From Kineosporia mesophila (GTDB lineage: Bacteria; Actinomycetota; Actinomycetes; Actinomycetales; Kineosporiaceae): DNA of 64,000 bases. Of the stretch, positions 53,852 to 62,168 are shown piece by piece (position 1 is the first letter of the stretch; every line of letters begins with the position of its first letter). The position numbers were made by a program, and so were the translations under genes. The notes under the pieces are model-generated. The model did not search any database. It was not told the DNA's origin and was given only the letters and a program-made list of their open reading frames with translations. The stretch covers positions 124,001 to 188,000 of the forward strand of contig NZ_JAJOMA010000003.1 of the NCBI RefSeq assembly GCF_021129235.1, in the 5' to 3' direction.

Positions 53852-55738
53852 ATGTCGAGCCGGCCCCCGTCCGTTGTCCCGAACAGCCCGAGCAGCCCGA
53901 GCAGCCCGGCCGGTCCGACCCGGGCGAGAGCCCGCCGGCGGGGACTGGCCGCGCTGGGCGCCCTGGCGGTCTGCGCGCCACTGACCACGGTCGCCGTCGC
54001 GGCCGGCCCGGCCACCGCGTCCACCCGCAACACACCCACCCCGAAACAGCCGAGCGCCACCGGTTCCGGGGGTGCCGTCACCAGCGTCGACGCCGACGCC
54101 ACGGCGATCGGGCTGGATGTGCTGCGCCAGGGCGGCAACGCGGCCGACGCCGCCGTGGCCACCGCCGCGGCCCTGGGCGTCACCGAGCCCTACTCCTCGG
54201 GCGTCGGCGGGGGCGGGTTCCTCGTCTACTACGACGCGAGGAAGAAGCGGGTCAGCACGATAGACGGCCGCGAGACCGCGCCGAAGACCTTCACCCCCAC
54301 CACCCTCCAGAAGGCCGACGGCACCGCGCTCGACTTCGCCACCGTGGTCAGTTCCGGCCTGTCGGTGGGAGTTCCGGGCACGCCCGCGCTGTGGGAGAAG
54401 GCGTCGAAGAAGTTCGGCACCTGGAAGCTGGGCCGGACCCTCGCCCCGGCCCAGCGCCTGGCCGAGCAGGGCTTCGTGGTCGACCAGACGTTCCACGACC
54501 AGACCGCGGCCAACGCCGCACGTTTCGCCAAGTTCCCGGCCACCGCCGAGCTCTTCCTGCCCGGCGGCCAGGCCCCCGAGGTCGGCAGTGTGTTCACCAA
54601 CCCCGACCTGGCCAGGACCTACGCAGTGCTGCGCCGGCAGGGCGTGCGGGCCGTCTATCGCGGCGACATCGCCGACGCCGTGGTGTCCACCGCGAGCGCG
54701 CCGCCGACCACCGACGGCTCCACCGTGTACCCGGGTCAGATCACGAAGAAAGACCTGCGCTCGTACCGGGCCCTGGTCAAGAAGCCGGTGAAGAGCCGCT
54801 ACGAAGACCTCACCGTCTACGGCATGCCCACCCCCTCGTCCGGTGGCATTGCGGTGGCCGAGGCCCTGAACCTGCTCGAGGAGTACCCGGGCGGGCCGCT
54901 GGGCCGGCTGCCGGAGGCCCAGTACCTGCACCGCCTGGCCGAGGCCAGCGCCACGGCGTTCGCCGACCGCAACCGCTACGTCGGCGACCGGGTCGGCACG
55001 CCGACGGCCGAGCTGGTCTCGCAAGACTTCGCCGCCGAGCGGGCCTGCCAGCTGTTCGACCCGGAAAAGGCTGCGGCCCGGCCGATCCCGTTCGGCACCC
55101 CGGACGGCGACTACGGTGACTGCGACCGGCCGGCGGTCTCCCAGGAGGCCGCCCGCGACGACCACGGCACCACGCACCTCACGGTCGCCGACCGCTGGGG
55201 CAACGTCGCGACCTACACCCTGACCATCGAGCAGACCGGTGGCTCCGGTATCACCGTGCCCGGCTACGGCTTCCTGCTGAACAACGAGCTCACCGACTTC
55301 GACTTCGTCCCGCTCACCGCGGGCGTCCCCGACCCGAACCTGCCGGGCCCGGGCAAGCGTCCCCGCTCGTCGATGTCGCCCACGATCATGACGAAGAACG
55401 GTGAGCCCTACCTGGCCCTCGGCTCGCCCGGCGGCGCCACGATCATCACCACGGTGCTGCAGGTCGCACTCGGGACCCTGGACCGGAACCTGTCCCTGGT
55501 CGACGCGATCGCCGCCCCCCGGCTGTCGTCGCGCAACGGCGCCACGTCCGAGGCCGAGCCGGGCATCACCGGTACGGCGCTGGGCACCGAACTGGCCGCG
55601 CTGGGCCACCAGCTCAAGGCCAATCCCGAGATCGGTGCCGCCACCGGCATCCGGTTCCTCGGCGGCCGGCGGACGACCGCCGCGGCCGAGCCGACCCGGC
55701 GGGGCGGAGGCGCGGCCGGTGTGGTCAGACCGGAGTGA
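53852..55738 (+). CDS. ggt: secreted gamma-glutamyltransferase
   Basis: 628 residues from ATG 53852 (AGGGAGAA before it). The N-terminus has a basic Arg cluster (RARARRRGLAALGALAVC), Tat-like, with a hydrophobic core and Ala-rich cleavage area near residue 50. The GGT fold is complete: GGNAADAAVATAAALGVTEPYSSGVGGGGFLVYYDA, the glutamate-binding Arg in DGRETAP, and the autocleavage/catalytic Thr440 of the GTTHLTVADRWGNV motif, followed by PRSSMSPTIM and ALGSPGGATI. It hydrolyses or transfers gamma-glutamyl groups of glutathione and related compounds outside the cell. No operon partner is evident; the next gene starts 24 bases later. Confidence 0.95.
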   Translation: MSSRPPSVVPNSPSSPSSPAGPTRARARRRGLAALGALAVCAPLTTVAVAAGPATASTRNTPTPKQPSATGSGGAVTSVDADATAIGLDVLRQGGNAADAAVATAAALGVTEPYSSGVGGGGFLVYYDARKKRVSTIDGRETAPKTFTPTTLQKADGTALDFATVVSSGLSVGVPGTPALWEKASKKFGTWKLGRTLAPAQRLAEQGFVVDQTFHDQTAANAARFAKFPATAELFLPGGQAPEVGSVFTNPDLARTYAVLRRQGVRAVYRGDIADAVVSTASAPPTTDGSTVYPGQITKKDLRSYRALVKKPVKSRYEDLTVYGMPTPSSGGIAVAEALNLLEEYPGGPLGRLPEAQYLHRLAEASATAFADRNRYVGDRVGTPTAELVSQDFAAERACQLFDPEKAAARPIPFGTPDGDYGDCDRPAVSQEAARDDHGTTHLTVADRWGNVATYTLTIEQTGGSGITVPGYGFLLNNELTDFDFVPLTAGVPDPNLPGPGKRPRSSMSPTIMTKNGEPYLALGSPGGATIITTVLQVALGTLDRNLSLVDAIAAPRLSSRNGATSEAEPGITGTALGTELAALGHQLKANPEIGAATGIRFLGGRRTTAAAEPTRRGGGAAGVVRPE

Positions 55739-55762
55739 TCCTGCCCGGCGGTACGTGACCAG

Positions 55763-57511
55763 GTGATGAGATCAGCGGTGCCCGCGGGCTGGGGCCGTCG
55801 CCTGGCGGCACCGACCATGAGTAACAGCATCGGGTTCATGTTGCTGTCGGTGCTGGCCTACAGCTTCTTCCCGCTCGTGGGCACATCGTCGGTCGATCAG
55901 GTCGACCCCACTCTGTTCATCGCGCTCTGCCACCTGTTCGCCTTCCTGGGTCTCCTGCCGGTCGCCCTGGTCATGATCCGGCGGCGGCGCACCGCGTTCA
56001 CCGCGACGCGGCCGGCTCTGCGCTCGCGTCCCTACCTGGCCGACTGCGCCCGGAGCGGTCTGGTGAACGCGATCAGTCACGCCTCGCTGTTCGCCTCGTT
56101 CAGCTATGTGAACAGCGCCTCCAGTACGGCCATCTACGAGATCTGGCCGGTGGCCGCGGTGGTCCTGTTCTCCCGCCTGATCGCCGAGTACCGCGGCACC
56201 GAGCTGAGGGACTGGCTCTACCTGGGCCTGTCGGGCGGTGGCGTCGGCCTCATCGCCGTCTCGGTCAGCCTGGGCCGCCGGGCCGACGCCCTGCACCGCG
56301 ACTGGGACACCACCATCGGCATCGCCCTGGCGCTGCTGTCCGCCGGTGCCATGGCGCTGAGCACCACGCTCAGCGCCAGAGCCTCGCGACGGCTGGGCAC
56401 GATGCACGACCCGCTCTCCCAGGCGGTCCTGGCCCAGAGCACCATCAAGGTCTTCTCGACCCTGGGGATGACGACGGTCTTCCTTCTGCTGTTCGCCGTC
56501 CGCGGAGCGTCGCCACATCTCGACGCAGCGGTGGTGGGTCTGGCGGCCGGCACCGGCATCTTCATCATCGCCCTGGGCGCCGTCACCTTCCAGATCGGCA
56601 ACATCCTGGCGACGTCGCCGATCATCAACCTGCTGTGGTTCCTGACCCCGGTGATATCCCTGCTCTGGCTGGACATCACCGGACTCGCCGAGATCACCCG
56701 GGGCATCGCGACCGGCGCCATCGTGATCATTGCCGGGAACCTCTTGATGACCACCCGCGCCGATCCCCAGACCGCCTACACCGGAACCGTTCTGGGCCTC
56801 TGTCTGTCCATCGGGATCTGTGGTGTCGTCCTCGGCGACAACGACGAGCACTACTTCGACATGGTGGCGACCGTCGCCGGAGTCTTCGCCATCCTGGTGG
56901 CGTTCATGCTCCAGCGCGTCACCGAGAAGGGGCAGCGCGTCGGCGAGGCGGCCATCGATCTCCTGGAAGCGGTTCGCCGCTCTTCCCAGTTCCCGGACGA
57001 GCAGCGGGCCCGCCTGACGGCGAGCATCCTCACCTGGCTGGGGAACCGGCACGTGCGCCCCACCCGGCCGCCGGAGGGAACCGAAGGCCTGGTTCCCCCG
57101 GAACTGGCGGGAAAGGACGACATGGTGGACGAGCGCGCACGTCGTCTCGTGGCCTCCACCGCCGCTGTGGTCTCGTTCGGTGAACGCCTGGTCCTCGTGA
57201 TCCTCGCCGGGCTGATCATCGTGATCCTGCACATCAGCCGGCCCAACACGTTCGCCGGTGACCTCTTCCCGGTGGTCCTCAGCGGCGTCGTCATCTTCCT
57301 CGGCGTCCGGGTCTGGGAAGAGCACGACTCGGTCCGGGTGGCATCCATCCGTCGCATCTACGGCGGGCCGCAGACGCCGGAACCCTCCTCAGGGACCGGG
57401 TCCCGGTTCATGGCCACCGTGAGCGCGTTGCTCCTGGTCGGGATTCTCGCCCTCTACACGCTCACCCTGCTCCGGGTCTACGGAGTCCCTTTCACCTTCG
57501 CCCACCAATAA
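55763..57511 (+). CDS. long EamA-like membrane protein
   Basis: 582 residues from ATG 55763; ATG 55817 (MSNSIGFML) is an alternative. Residues 18-330 form the ten-helix EamA/DMT transporter fold (FMLLSVLAYSFFPLVGTSS; NILATSPIINLLWFLTPVISLLWL). Extra helices (TVLGLCLSIGICGVVLGDN; VATVAGVFAILVAFML) lead to a cytosolic helical segment of about 100 residues (LLEAVRRSSQFPDEQRARL), then more membrane helices (LVLVILAGLIIVILHIS, FPVVLSGVVIFLGVRVWEE, ALLLVGILALYTLTLLRVYG). This doubles the normal DMT length of about 300. Export of a small metabolite is likely; the extra module is of unknown role. Confidence 0.85.
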   Translation: MMRSAVPAGWGRRLAAPTMSNSIGFMLLSVLAYSFFPLVGTSSVDQVDPTLFIALCHLFAFLGLLPVALVMIRRRRTAFTATRPALRSRPYLADCARSGLVNAISHASLFASFSYVNSASSTAIYEIWPVAAVVLFSRLIAEYRGTELRDWLYLGLSGGGVGLIAVSVSLGRRADALHRDWDTTIGIALALLSAGAMALSTTLSARASRRLGTMHDPLSQAVLAQSTIKVFSTLGMTTVFLLLFAVRGASPHLDAAVVGLAAGTGIFIIALGAVTFQIGNILATSPIINLLWFLTPVISLLWLDITGLAEITRGIATGAIVIIAGNLLMTTRADPQTAYTGTVLGLCLSIGICGVVLGDNDEHYFDMVATVAGVFAILVAFMLQRVTEKGQRVGEAAIDLLEAVRRSSQFPDEQRARLTASILTWLGNRHVRPTRPPEGTEGLVPPELAGKDDMVDERARRLVASTAAVVSFGERLVLVILAGLIIVILHISRPNTFAGDLFPVVLSGVVIFLGVRVWEEHDSVRVASIRRIYGGPQTPEPSSGTGSRFMATVSALLLVGILALYTLTLLRVYGVPFTFAHQ

Positions 57512-57514
57512 CGC

Positions 57515-57844
57515 TCAGGCCCGGACGGACCGCACCCCGCCGGGCAGCACCGCGTCCAGCAGCCCGGGCCAGCGCTCGTCCAGATCGGCCCGGCGCAGGG
57601 ACAGCCGGCGCTCACGCCCACTCGGCACCGAGCGCGTCACCCCGGCCTCGCGCAGCACCTTGAGGTGGTGCGACCGGGTGGACTTCGGCATCTGCGGCCC
57701 GACCGACGCGCACACCAGGGGCGTCTCGCCCTCACGCCAGACGGCCAGCTGCCCGACGATCTCCAGGCGCACCGGGTCGCTCAGGGCGAACAGCACCGCG
57801 GGCAGGCTGAGATCCGCGACGTCGGGATGCTCGTACGTGCTCAT
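57515..57844 (-). CDS. ArsR family transcriptional regulator
   Basis: 109 residues, one winged helix: LPAVLFALSDPVRLEIVGQLAVWREGETPLVCAS, then MPKSTRSHHLKVLREAGVTRSVPSGRERRLSLRRADLDERWPG. The recognition helix is STRSHHLKVLREAG. No CxC metal motif, so it is likely a non-metal type. It is divergent from an MFS transporter gene and most probably represses it. The stop lies four bases beyond the convergent EamA-like gene stop. Confidence 0.93.
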   Translation of the reverse strand: MSTYEHPDVADLSLPAVLFALSDPVRLEIVGQLAVWREGETPLVCASVGPQMPKSTRSHHLKVLREAGVTRSVPSGRERRLSLRRADLDERWPGLLDAVLPGGVRSVRA

Positions 57845-57874
57845 GTGCTCACTCTAACCCGGCCCGGGCGGATA

Positions 57875-57929
57875 GTTCGACAATTTCGGAACCTAGGCCT
57901 ACGCTGCCACGGTTCCATTCTGTTCGAAC
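57875..57929. promoter_or_regulatory. repeats in ArsR/MFS divergent region
   Basis: The 100-base shared gap has GTTC-N10-GAAC at 57875-57892 and a perfect GTTCGAAC palindrome at 57922-57929, as well as GGAACC (57888) opposite GGTTCC (57911). Repeated GTTC/GAAC half-sites suggest an operator for the ArsR protein. Confidence 0.4.
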
Positions 57930-57944
57930 TTTCTGGGGGTCCGG

Positions 57945-59198
57945 ATGATCACGCAGTCCCGTCGGGCGGCCGGCTTCTGGCTCGTCGCCCTGACCTCGGT
58001 GGTATTCCTCTCGGCGGCCAGCGCGCCCTCGCCGCTCTACGTCGTCTACCAGCAGCAGTGGCACTTCGGGGCGCCGATGCTGACGCTCGTGTTCGCGACG
58101 TACGCGATCACGCTGCTTCTGACGCTGCTCGTGGTCGGCGGCCTGTCCGACTTCGTCGGCCGCCGGCCGGTGATCGTGACGGCCATCGCCGTGGAGATCG
58201 TCTCCCTGGTGGTCTTCCTGGTCGCGGACGGTGTCACCGAGCTGATCATCGGCCGCGCCCTGCAGGGACTGGCCACCGGCGTCGGGCTGGGCGCACTCGG
58301 GGCCACGATCAGCGACCTCGCCCCGCCGGAGCGGCCCGCGCTGGCCTCCGGGCTGAACGTCGCCTCGCCCACCTTCGGCCTGGCCGCGGGCGCCCTGCTC
58401 TCCGGTGTGCTGGTGGAGTTCGCCCCGCGCCCGACGACGCTGGTGTTCGAAGTGCTCACCGTGCTCCTGCTCATGCTGCTGGTGGCCTGCGCCGTCGTGC
58501 TGCCCCGCCTCACCGAGCCGCGGCCCGGCGCCCTGGCGAGCCTGCGCCCGACGGCATCCGTCCCACCCTCGGCCCGGCGTGCTTTCCGCAACGCCCTGCC
58601 GGTCCTGGTCGCGACCTGGTCGATCGGTGGGCTGATCCTCTCGCTCGGCGGGTCGCTGGCCGTGGGCGTCTTCGGCGTGAACAACCACGTCATCGGCGGC
58701 ATCGTGGTGACGGCCATGGCCGGGTCGGGCTCCGTCGCCGCCTTCGCGGTGCGCAGCCGGCCGGCCCGCACGACGATGCTCGGGGCGTCACTGGTGCTCG
58801 CCGCCGGTATGGCCGCGGTCCTCGTGGCGGTCGACATCACTTCTCTCCCGCTGTTCTTCGTCGGCCTGGTCGTCACCGGCCTGGGCTTCGGCGCGGGATT
58901 CGTCGGGGCGCTGGGCTCCGTGGCCCAGCTGGTGCTCCCGCACGAGCGCGCCGAGCTGCTGTCGGCCGTCTTCGTCCCGAGTTACGGCGCGTTCGGTGGT
59001 GCCGCGGTCCTGGCCGGGCTGGCCGTGCCGCAGTTCGGGTTGCGGCCCACGACCACGGTGTTCGGTCTCGTGGTGATCGCCATGGCCCTGCTCGCCGTGG
59101 GCGCCGAGCTCCTGGCCCGGCGGGCGGAGCAGTCGGAACAGTCCCGGCCGGTGGGCTCCCCCGAGGTCACGCCGGCCCTGGCCACCCCCATGCAGTGA
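57945..59198 (+). CDS. MFS transporter
   Basis: 417 residues with about twelve membrane helices. Family motifs: LTLVFATYAITLLLTLLVVGGLSDFVGRRPVIV (motif A), GRALQGLATGVGLGALGATISDLAPPERPALASGLN (motif B/C region). The group includes exporters of sugars, drugs and metabolites. It is divergent from the ArsR gene, its likely regulator. The C-terminus is polar. Substrate unknown. Confidence 0.92.
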   Translation: MITQSRRAAGFWLVALTSVVFLSAASAPSPLYVVYQQQWHFGAPMLTLVFATYAITLLLTLLVVGGLSDFVGRRPVIVTAIAVEIVSLVVFLVADGVTELIIGRALQGLATGVGLGALGATISDLAPPERPALASGLNVASPTFGLAAGALLSGVLVEFAPRPTTLVFEVLTVLLLMLLVACAVVLPRLTEPRPGALASLRPTASVPPSARRAFRNALPVLVATWSIGGLILSLGGSLAVGVFGVNNHVIGGIVVTAMAGSGSVAAFAVRSRPARTTMLGASLVLAAGMAAVLVAVDITSLPLFFVGLVVTGLGFGAGFVGALGSVAQLVLPHERAELLSAVFVPSYGAFGGAAVLAGLAVPQFGLRPTTTVFGLVVIAMALLAVGAELLARRAEQSEQSRPVGSPEVTPALATPMQ

Positions 59199-59285
59199 CC
59201 CCTGGTTCCACCGTGATCACTGTGGATCACGGTGGATCGGGGGAAAACCCCCCGAACGGCATCCGAACCGCGAATACTTGCCTGC

Positions 59286-61346
59286 GTGGTAACTGAGGCC
59301 GGGGAGCCGCGACCGTTCCCCTCGTCGCCCGACCCGGATCTGCGGCGCCTGTTGTCACCCCGGTCGGTCGTGGTGGTCGGCGCTACCGACCGGGCCGGCT
59401 CCTACGCCGCCCAGACCCTGCTCAATCTGCGGCGTTCCGGATTCACCGGGGCCCTGGCGGGGGTGCACCCGCGGCAGGAAGACGTGCTCGGCGTCGCCTG
59501 CCGGCCCGACCTGGCGGGCGCGCTCGACCTGATCGGCGCCCCGGCCGACGCCGTGGTCGTGGCCACCACCGCCGCCACCGTGCCCGACTACCTGGCCGAG
59601 GCCGGGCGGCTGGGCTGCGGCGGGGCGGTGGTCTTCGCCGGTGGGTTCGCCGAGACCGGTGACCTGGCCGCCGAACAGCGCCTGGTCGCCGCGTCCGGCC
59701 GGTTCGGGCTGCCGACCCTCGGCCCGGACACCGGCGGCCTGGTCAGCAGCCACGCCCGCGCCCCTCTCTGGCGCGACCCGGTGACGCTGCCCGGTCCGGA
59801 CGAGCCCGATACGGGCATCGCGCTGATCACCGAGAGCAGCGCCGTCGGCCGGCGGGTCCTGGCCCACCGCGGGGGCACCGGCCTGCACACCGTGATCTCC
59901 CTGGGCAACGGCGCCGTGGTCGACACCGCCCACGCCCTGACGGATCTGGCGACCACCGCCGGGATCCGGGCGATCGCGCTGTACCTGGAGCAGGTCCCGC
60001 CCGGCGCTCGGCTGGCCTCGGCCCTCGCCGTGTGCGCCGATGCCGGGGTGCGGCTCGCGGTGCTGCGCACGGGCCGCCGCACCGGCGACGGTTCGGTGCT
60101 CGACGCGCTGCTGCGCGAGGCCGGGGCGGTGCCGTGTGCCGACGTGCACCAGCTGATCGAGACCACGCGGGCCCTGGCCCGGGGGCGGCGGTCCCGCCGG
60201 CCCGTCGCCGTCATGACCACCTGCACGAGCGACGCCGCACTGGCCGAGGACCTGGCCGCCGGAGCCGGGGTCGAGCTGGCCGCGCTCCAGACCACCACCC
60301 GGCTCAAGCTCCGCAGTCACCTCCCGGGAACGGTGACGCCGTCCAGCCCGCTGAACCACACCACCCGGCTGCACGCCGACGCCCTGGACACCGTCACCGC
60401 CGCCGTGGCCGCGGATCCCGGTGTGGGCACGGTGGTCTACGTGCAGGACGAGCCGGCCGTCCCCCCGCCCGGCATCCACGGCGACATCGACGTGCTGGTC
60501 GTCGCCGCGATGCCCGGGCAGGAACCGGCGGGGGCGGTCTCCGGCCTGCCCTCCGCCCTGGCCGCCCTCGCCCAGCTACGCGAACCACCGCCGGACGCAA
60601 CCCGTCTCGCGCGGATCGCCCGGACCGCCCGGGTGGCGGCCTCCTCCGCCCCGACCCTGCCGACCTCGGTCCGGCCGGGCCGACGCCACCTCTTCCCGCC
60701 CGAGCACACCATGAAGGCCGTGCTCGACACGGCCGGGATCGACGTGCTCCGGCACGCCGTCGTGCCGGTCCCGCCGAGCGGTTGTGACCCCGCGGCCGTC
60801 GCCACGGCCGTGGCGCTGGCCGCCGCCCAGATCGGCTTCCCGGTGACCCTGCGCCTGTCCTCCCCCGGGGCCCCGCCCGACCTCGGACCGACCGGGTCAA
60901 CCGGGCCGACCGGCCTGACCAGCCTCACCAACGGTGACCGGGTCGGCCGCCGGGTCGCCGGGCTGCTCCGCGAGGCGGATGCCCTGGACATCGAAAGCCG
61001 CTGCGATGCAGCCCTCCTCATTGAGACCCAGGCGCGCCCGGGCGTACCCCTGACGATGACCGCGCATCGCGAGGGGGTGGTCCCCGCCCTCACCGTCGGC
61101 CTCGGCGGACCCTGGGCCCAGGTGCCCGGCAGCACCCGCACCGTTCCGCTGCCCGCCGACCCGGAGCGCGTCACCCTGGCGGCGGCGTCGCTGCCCGGTA
61201 CCGCGACCGCCGACCTGGCCGCCGCCGGACGGGCCGGTCACCGGCTCGGAGAACTGCTCGTGGAGGGCCATTTCGCCCATCTGCGCATCACTCTCACCGA
61301 TGGGACGGCCGTGAGCGCCCAGGCCCGGCGGCAGCCCTGGCCCTGA
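59286..61346 (+). CDS. ADP-forming acyl-CoA synthetase homologue lacking the His loop
   Basis: 686 residues from GTG 59286 (a start at 59232 is possible). CoA-binding domain: LRRLLSPRSVVVVGATDRAGSYAAQTLLNLRRSGF, then the ligase domain (TGIALITESSAVGRRVLAHRGGTGLHTVISLGNGAV, with DTAHALTDLATTAGIRAIALYLEQVPPG). Where active enzymes have the phosphohistidine segment SHTG, this protein runs directly TGRRTGDGSVLDALLREAGAV, and the usual NPVD motif reads SPLNH. A short ATP-grasp domain (about 470-680) ends the protein. The pathway class makes acyl-CoA from acyl-phosphate equivalents, but loss of the His suggests an altered or regulatory role. No partner subunit is adjacent. Confidence 0.82.
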   Translation: MVTEAGEPRPFPSSPDPDLRRLLSPRSVVVVGATDRAGSYAAQTLLNLRRSGFTGALAGVHPRQEDVLGVACRPDLAGALDLIGAPADAVVVATTAATVPDYLAEAGRLGCGGAVVFAGGFAETGDLAAEQRLVAASGRFGLPTLGPDTGGLVSSHARAPLWRDPVTLPGPDEPDTGIALITESSAVGRRVLAHRGGTGLHTVISLGNGAVVDTAHALTDLATTAGIRAIALYLEQVPPGARLASALAVCADAGVRLAVLRTGRRTGDGSVLDALLREAGAVPCADVHQLIETTRALARGRRSRRPVAVMTTCTSDAALAEDLAAGAGVELAALQTTTRLKLRSHLPGTVTPSSPLNHTTRLHADALDTVTAAVAADPGVGTVVYVQDEPAVPPPGIHGDIDVLVVAAMPGQEPAGAVSGLPSALAALAQLREPPPDATRLARIARTARVAASSAPTLPTSVRPGRRHLFPPEHTMKAVLDTAGIDVLRHAVVPVPPSGCDPAAVATAVALAAAQIGFPVTLRLSSPGAPPDLGPTGSTGPTGLTSLTNGDRVGRRVAGLLREADALDIESRCDAALLIETQARPGVPLTMTAHREGVVPALTVGLGGPWAQVPGSTRTVPLPADPERVTLAAASLPGTATADLAAAGRAGHRLGELLVEGHFAHLRITLTDGTAVSAQARRQPWP

Positions 61347-61413
61347 GGATCGGATTCCCGCGCCCCGGGCGCGTTCGGGGTCCTGTCCCGGCCGGTTGTG
61401 GTTGCATGACGCA

Positions 61414-62079
61414 ATGGTGGCGAGAACAGCGACTTCGGACGAGATCTCGGTCAGCACCCTGGAAGTCTCGGTCCCGGCCCCCCGGACCGGGACATCACCG
61501 GCGCACCGGGCGAGCGCCCGGGACCGCATCGTCGAGGGCACGGCCGCGCTCCTGGCGCGACGTGGCCTCCAGGCCACATCGCTCAACGAGATCCTCAGCG
61601 CCTCGAAGGCCGCGCGCGGATCGATGTACCACTCCTTCCCCCGGGGCAAGGAACAGGTGGTCGCGCAGGCCCTCGGCCTGGCCGGTCAGCGCACCCAGGA
61701 ATGGCTCGACCGGTGGGACGGTGACGCCGCCGACGTGGTCACCGAGCGATTCCTGCACAGCTGGCGGTTGCTGCTGTCCCGGTCCGACTGCACCACCGGC
61801 TGCGCCGTGCTCGCCGTGACCGTGGCCGCCGCCGACACGAAACCCCTTCTCGACGAAGCAGCTTCGGTGTTCCGCGGCTGGCGCACCCGCCTGGCCCAGT
61901 TGCTCGAGCACGGTGGCCTGCCCGCCGGCAGCGCCGCGGGCTTCGCCACCCTCCTCATCGCCGCCAGCGAGGGAGCCGTGGTGCTGGCCCGTGCCGAGCG
62001 CACCCTCGAGCCCTTCGACGCGACCGCCGAGCAGCTCCTCACCCAGGTCAGATCCCTGCTCGCCGCCCCCCACGCCTGA
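61414..62079 (+). CDS. TetR/AcrR family regulator
   Basis: 221 residues from ATG 61414. A disordered lead of about 30 residues precedes the HTH: RASARDRIVEGTAALLARRGLQATSLNEILSASKAARGSMYHSFPRGKEQVVAQALGLAGQ, with RGSMYHSFPRGKEQ the recognition turn of the LmrA/YxaF subgroup. C-terminal ligand domain: TTGCAVLAVTVAAAD, AAGFATLLIAASEGAVVLARAERTLEPFD. This subgroup usually represses drug or redox genes. It is 67 bases after the acyl-CoA synthetase homologue on the same strand. Target unknown. Confidence 0.92.
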   Translation: MVARTATSDEISVSTLEVSVPAPRTGTSPAHRASARDRIVEGTAALLARRGLQATSLNEILSASKAARGSMYHSFPRGKEQVVAQALGLAGQRTQEWLDRWDGDAADVVTERFLHSWRLLLSRSDCTTGCAVLAVTVAAADTKPLLDEAASVFRGWRTRLAQLLEHGGLPAGSAAGFATLLIAASEGAVVLARAERTLEPFDATAEQLLTQVRSLLAAPHA

Positions 62080-62101
62080 TCCGGCGATCCCCGACCGGCC
62101 A

Positions 62102-62118
62102 CGGGTGGGCCTCACCCG
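62102..62118 (+). terminator. small stem-loop between convergent genes
   Basis: CGGGTG-GGCCT-CACCCG, 23 bases after the TetR stop and 51 before the tex stop. Short stem without a T-run; only a candidate bidirectional terminator. Confidence 0.35.
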
Positions 62119-62168
62119 GCTGTCCGCGCGAAACCCACCCGCCGGCGGTAATTCTCCGTTCCCGGAAC

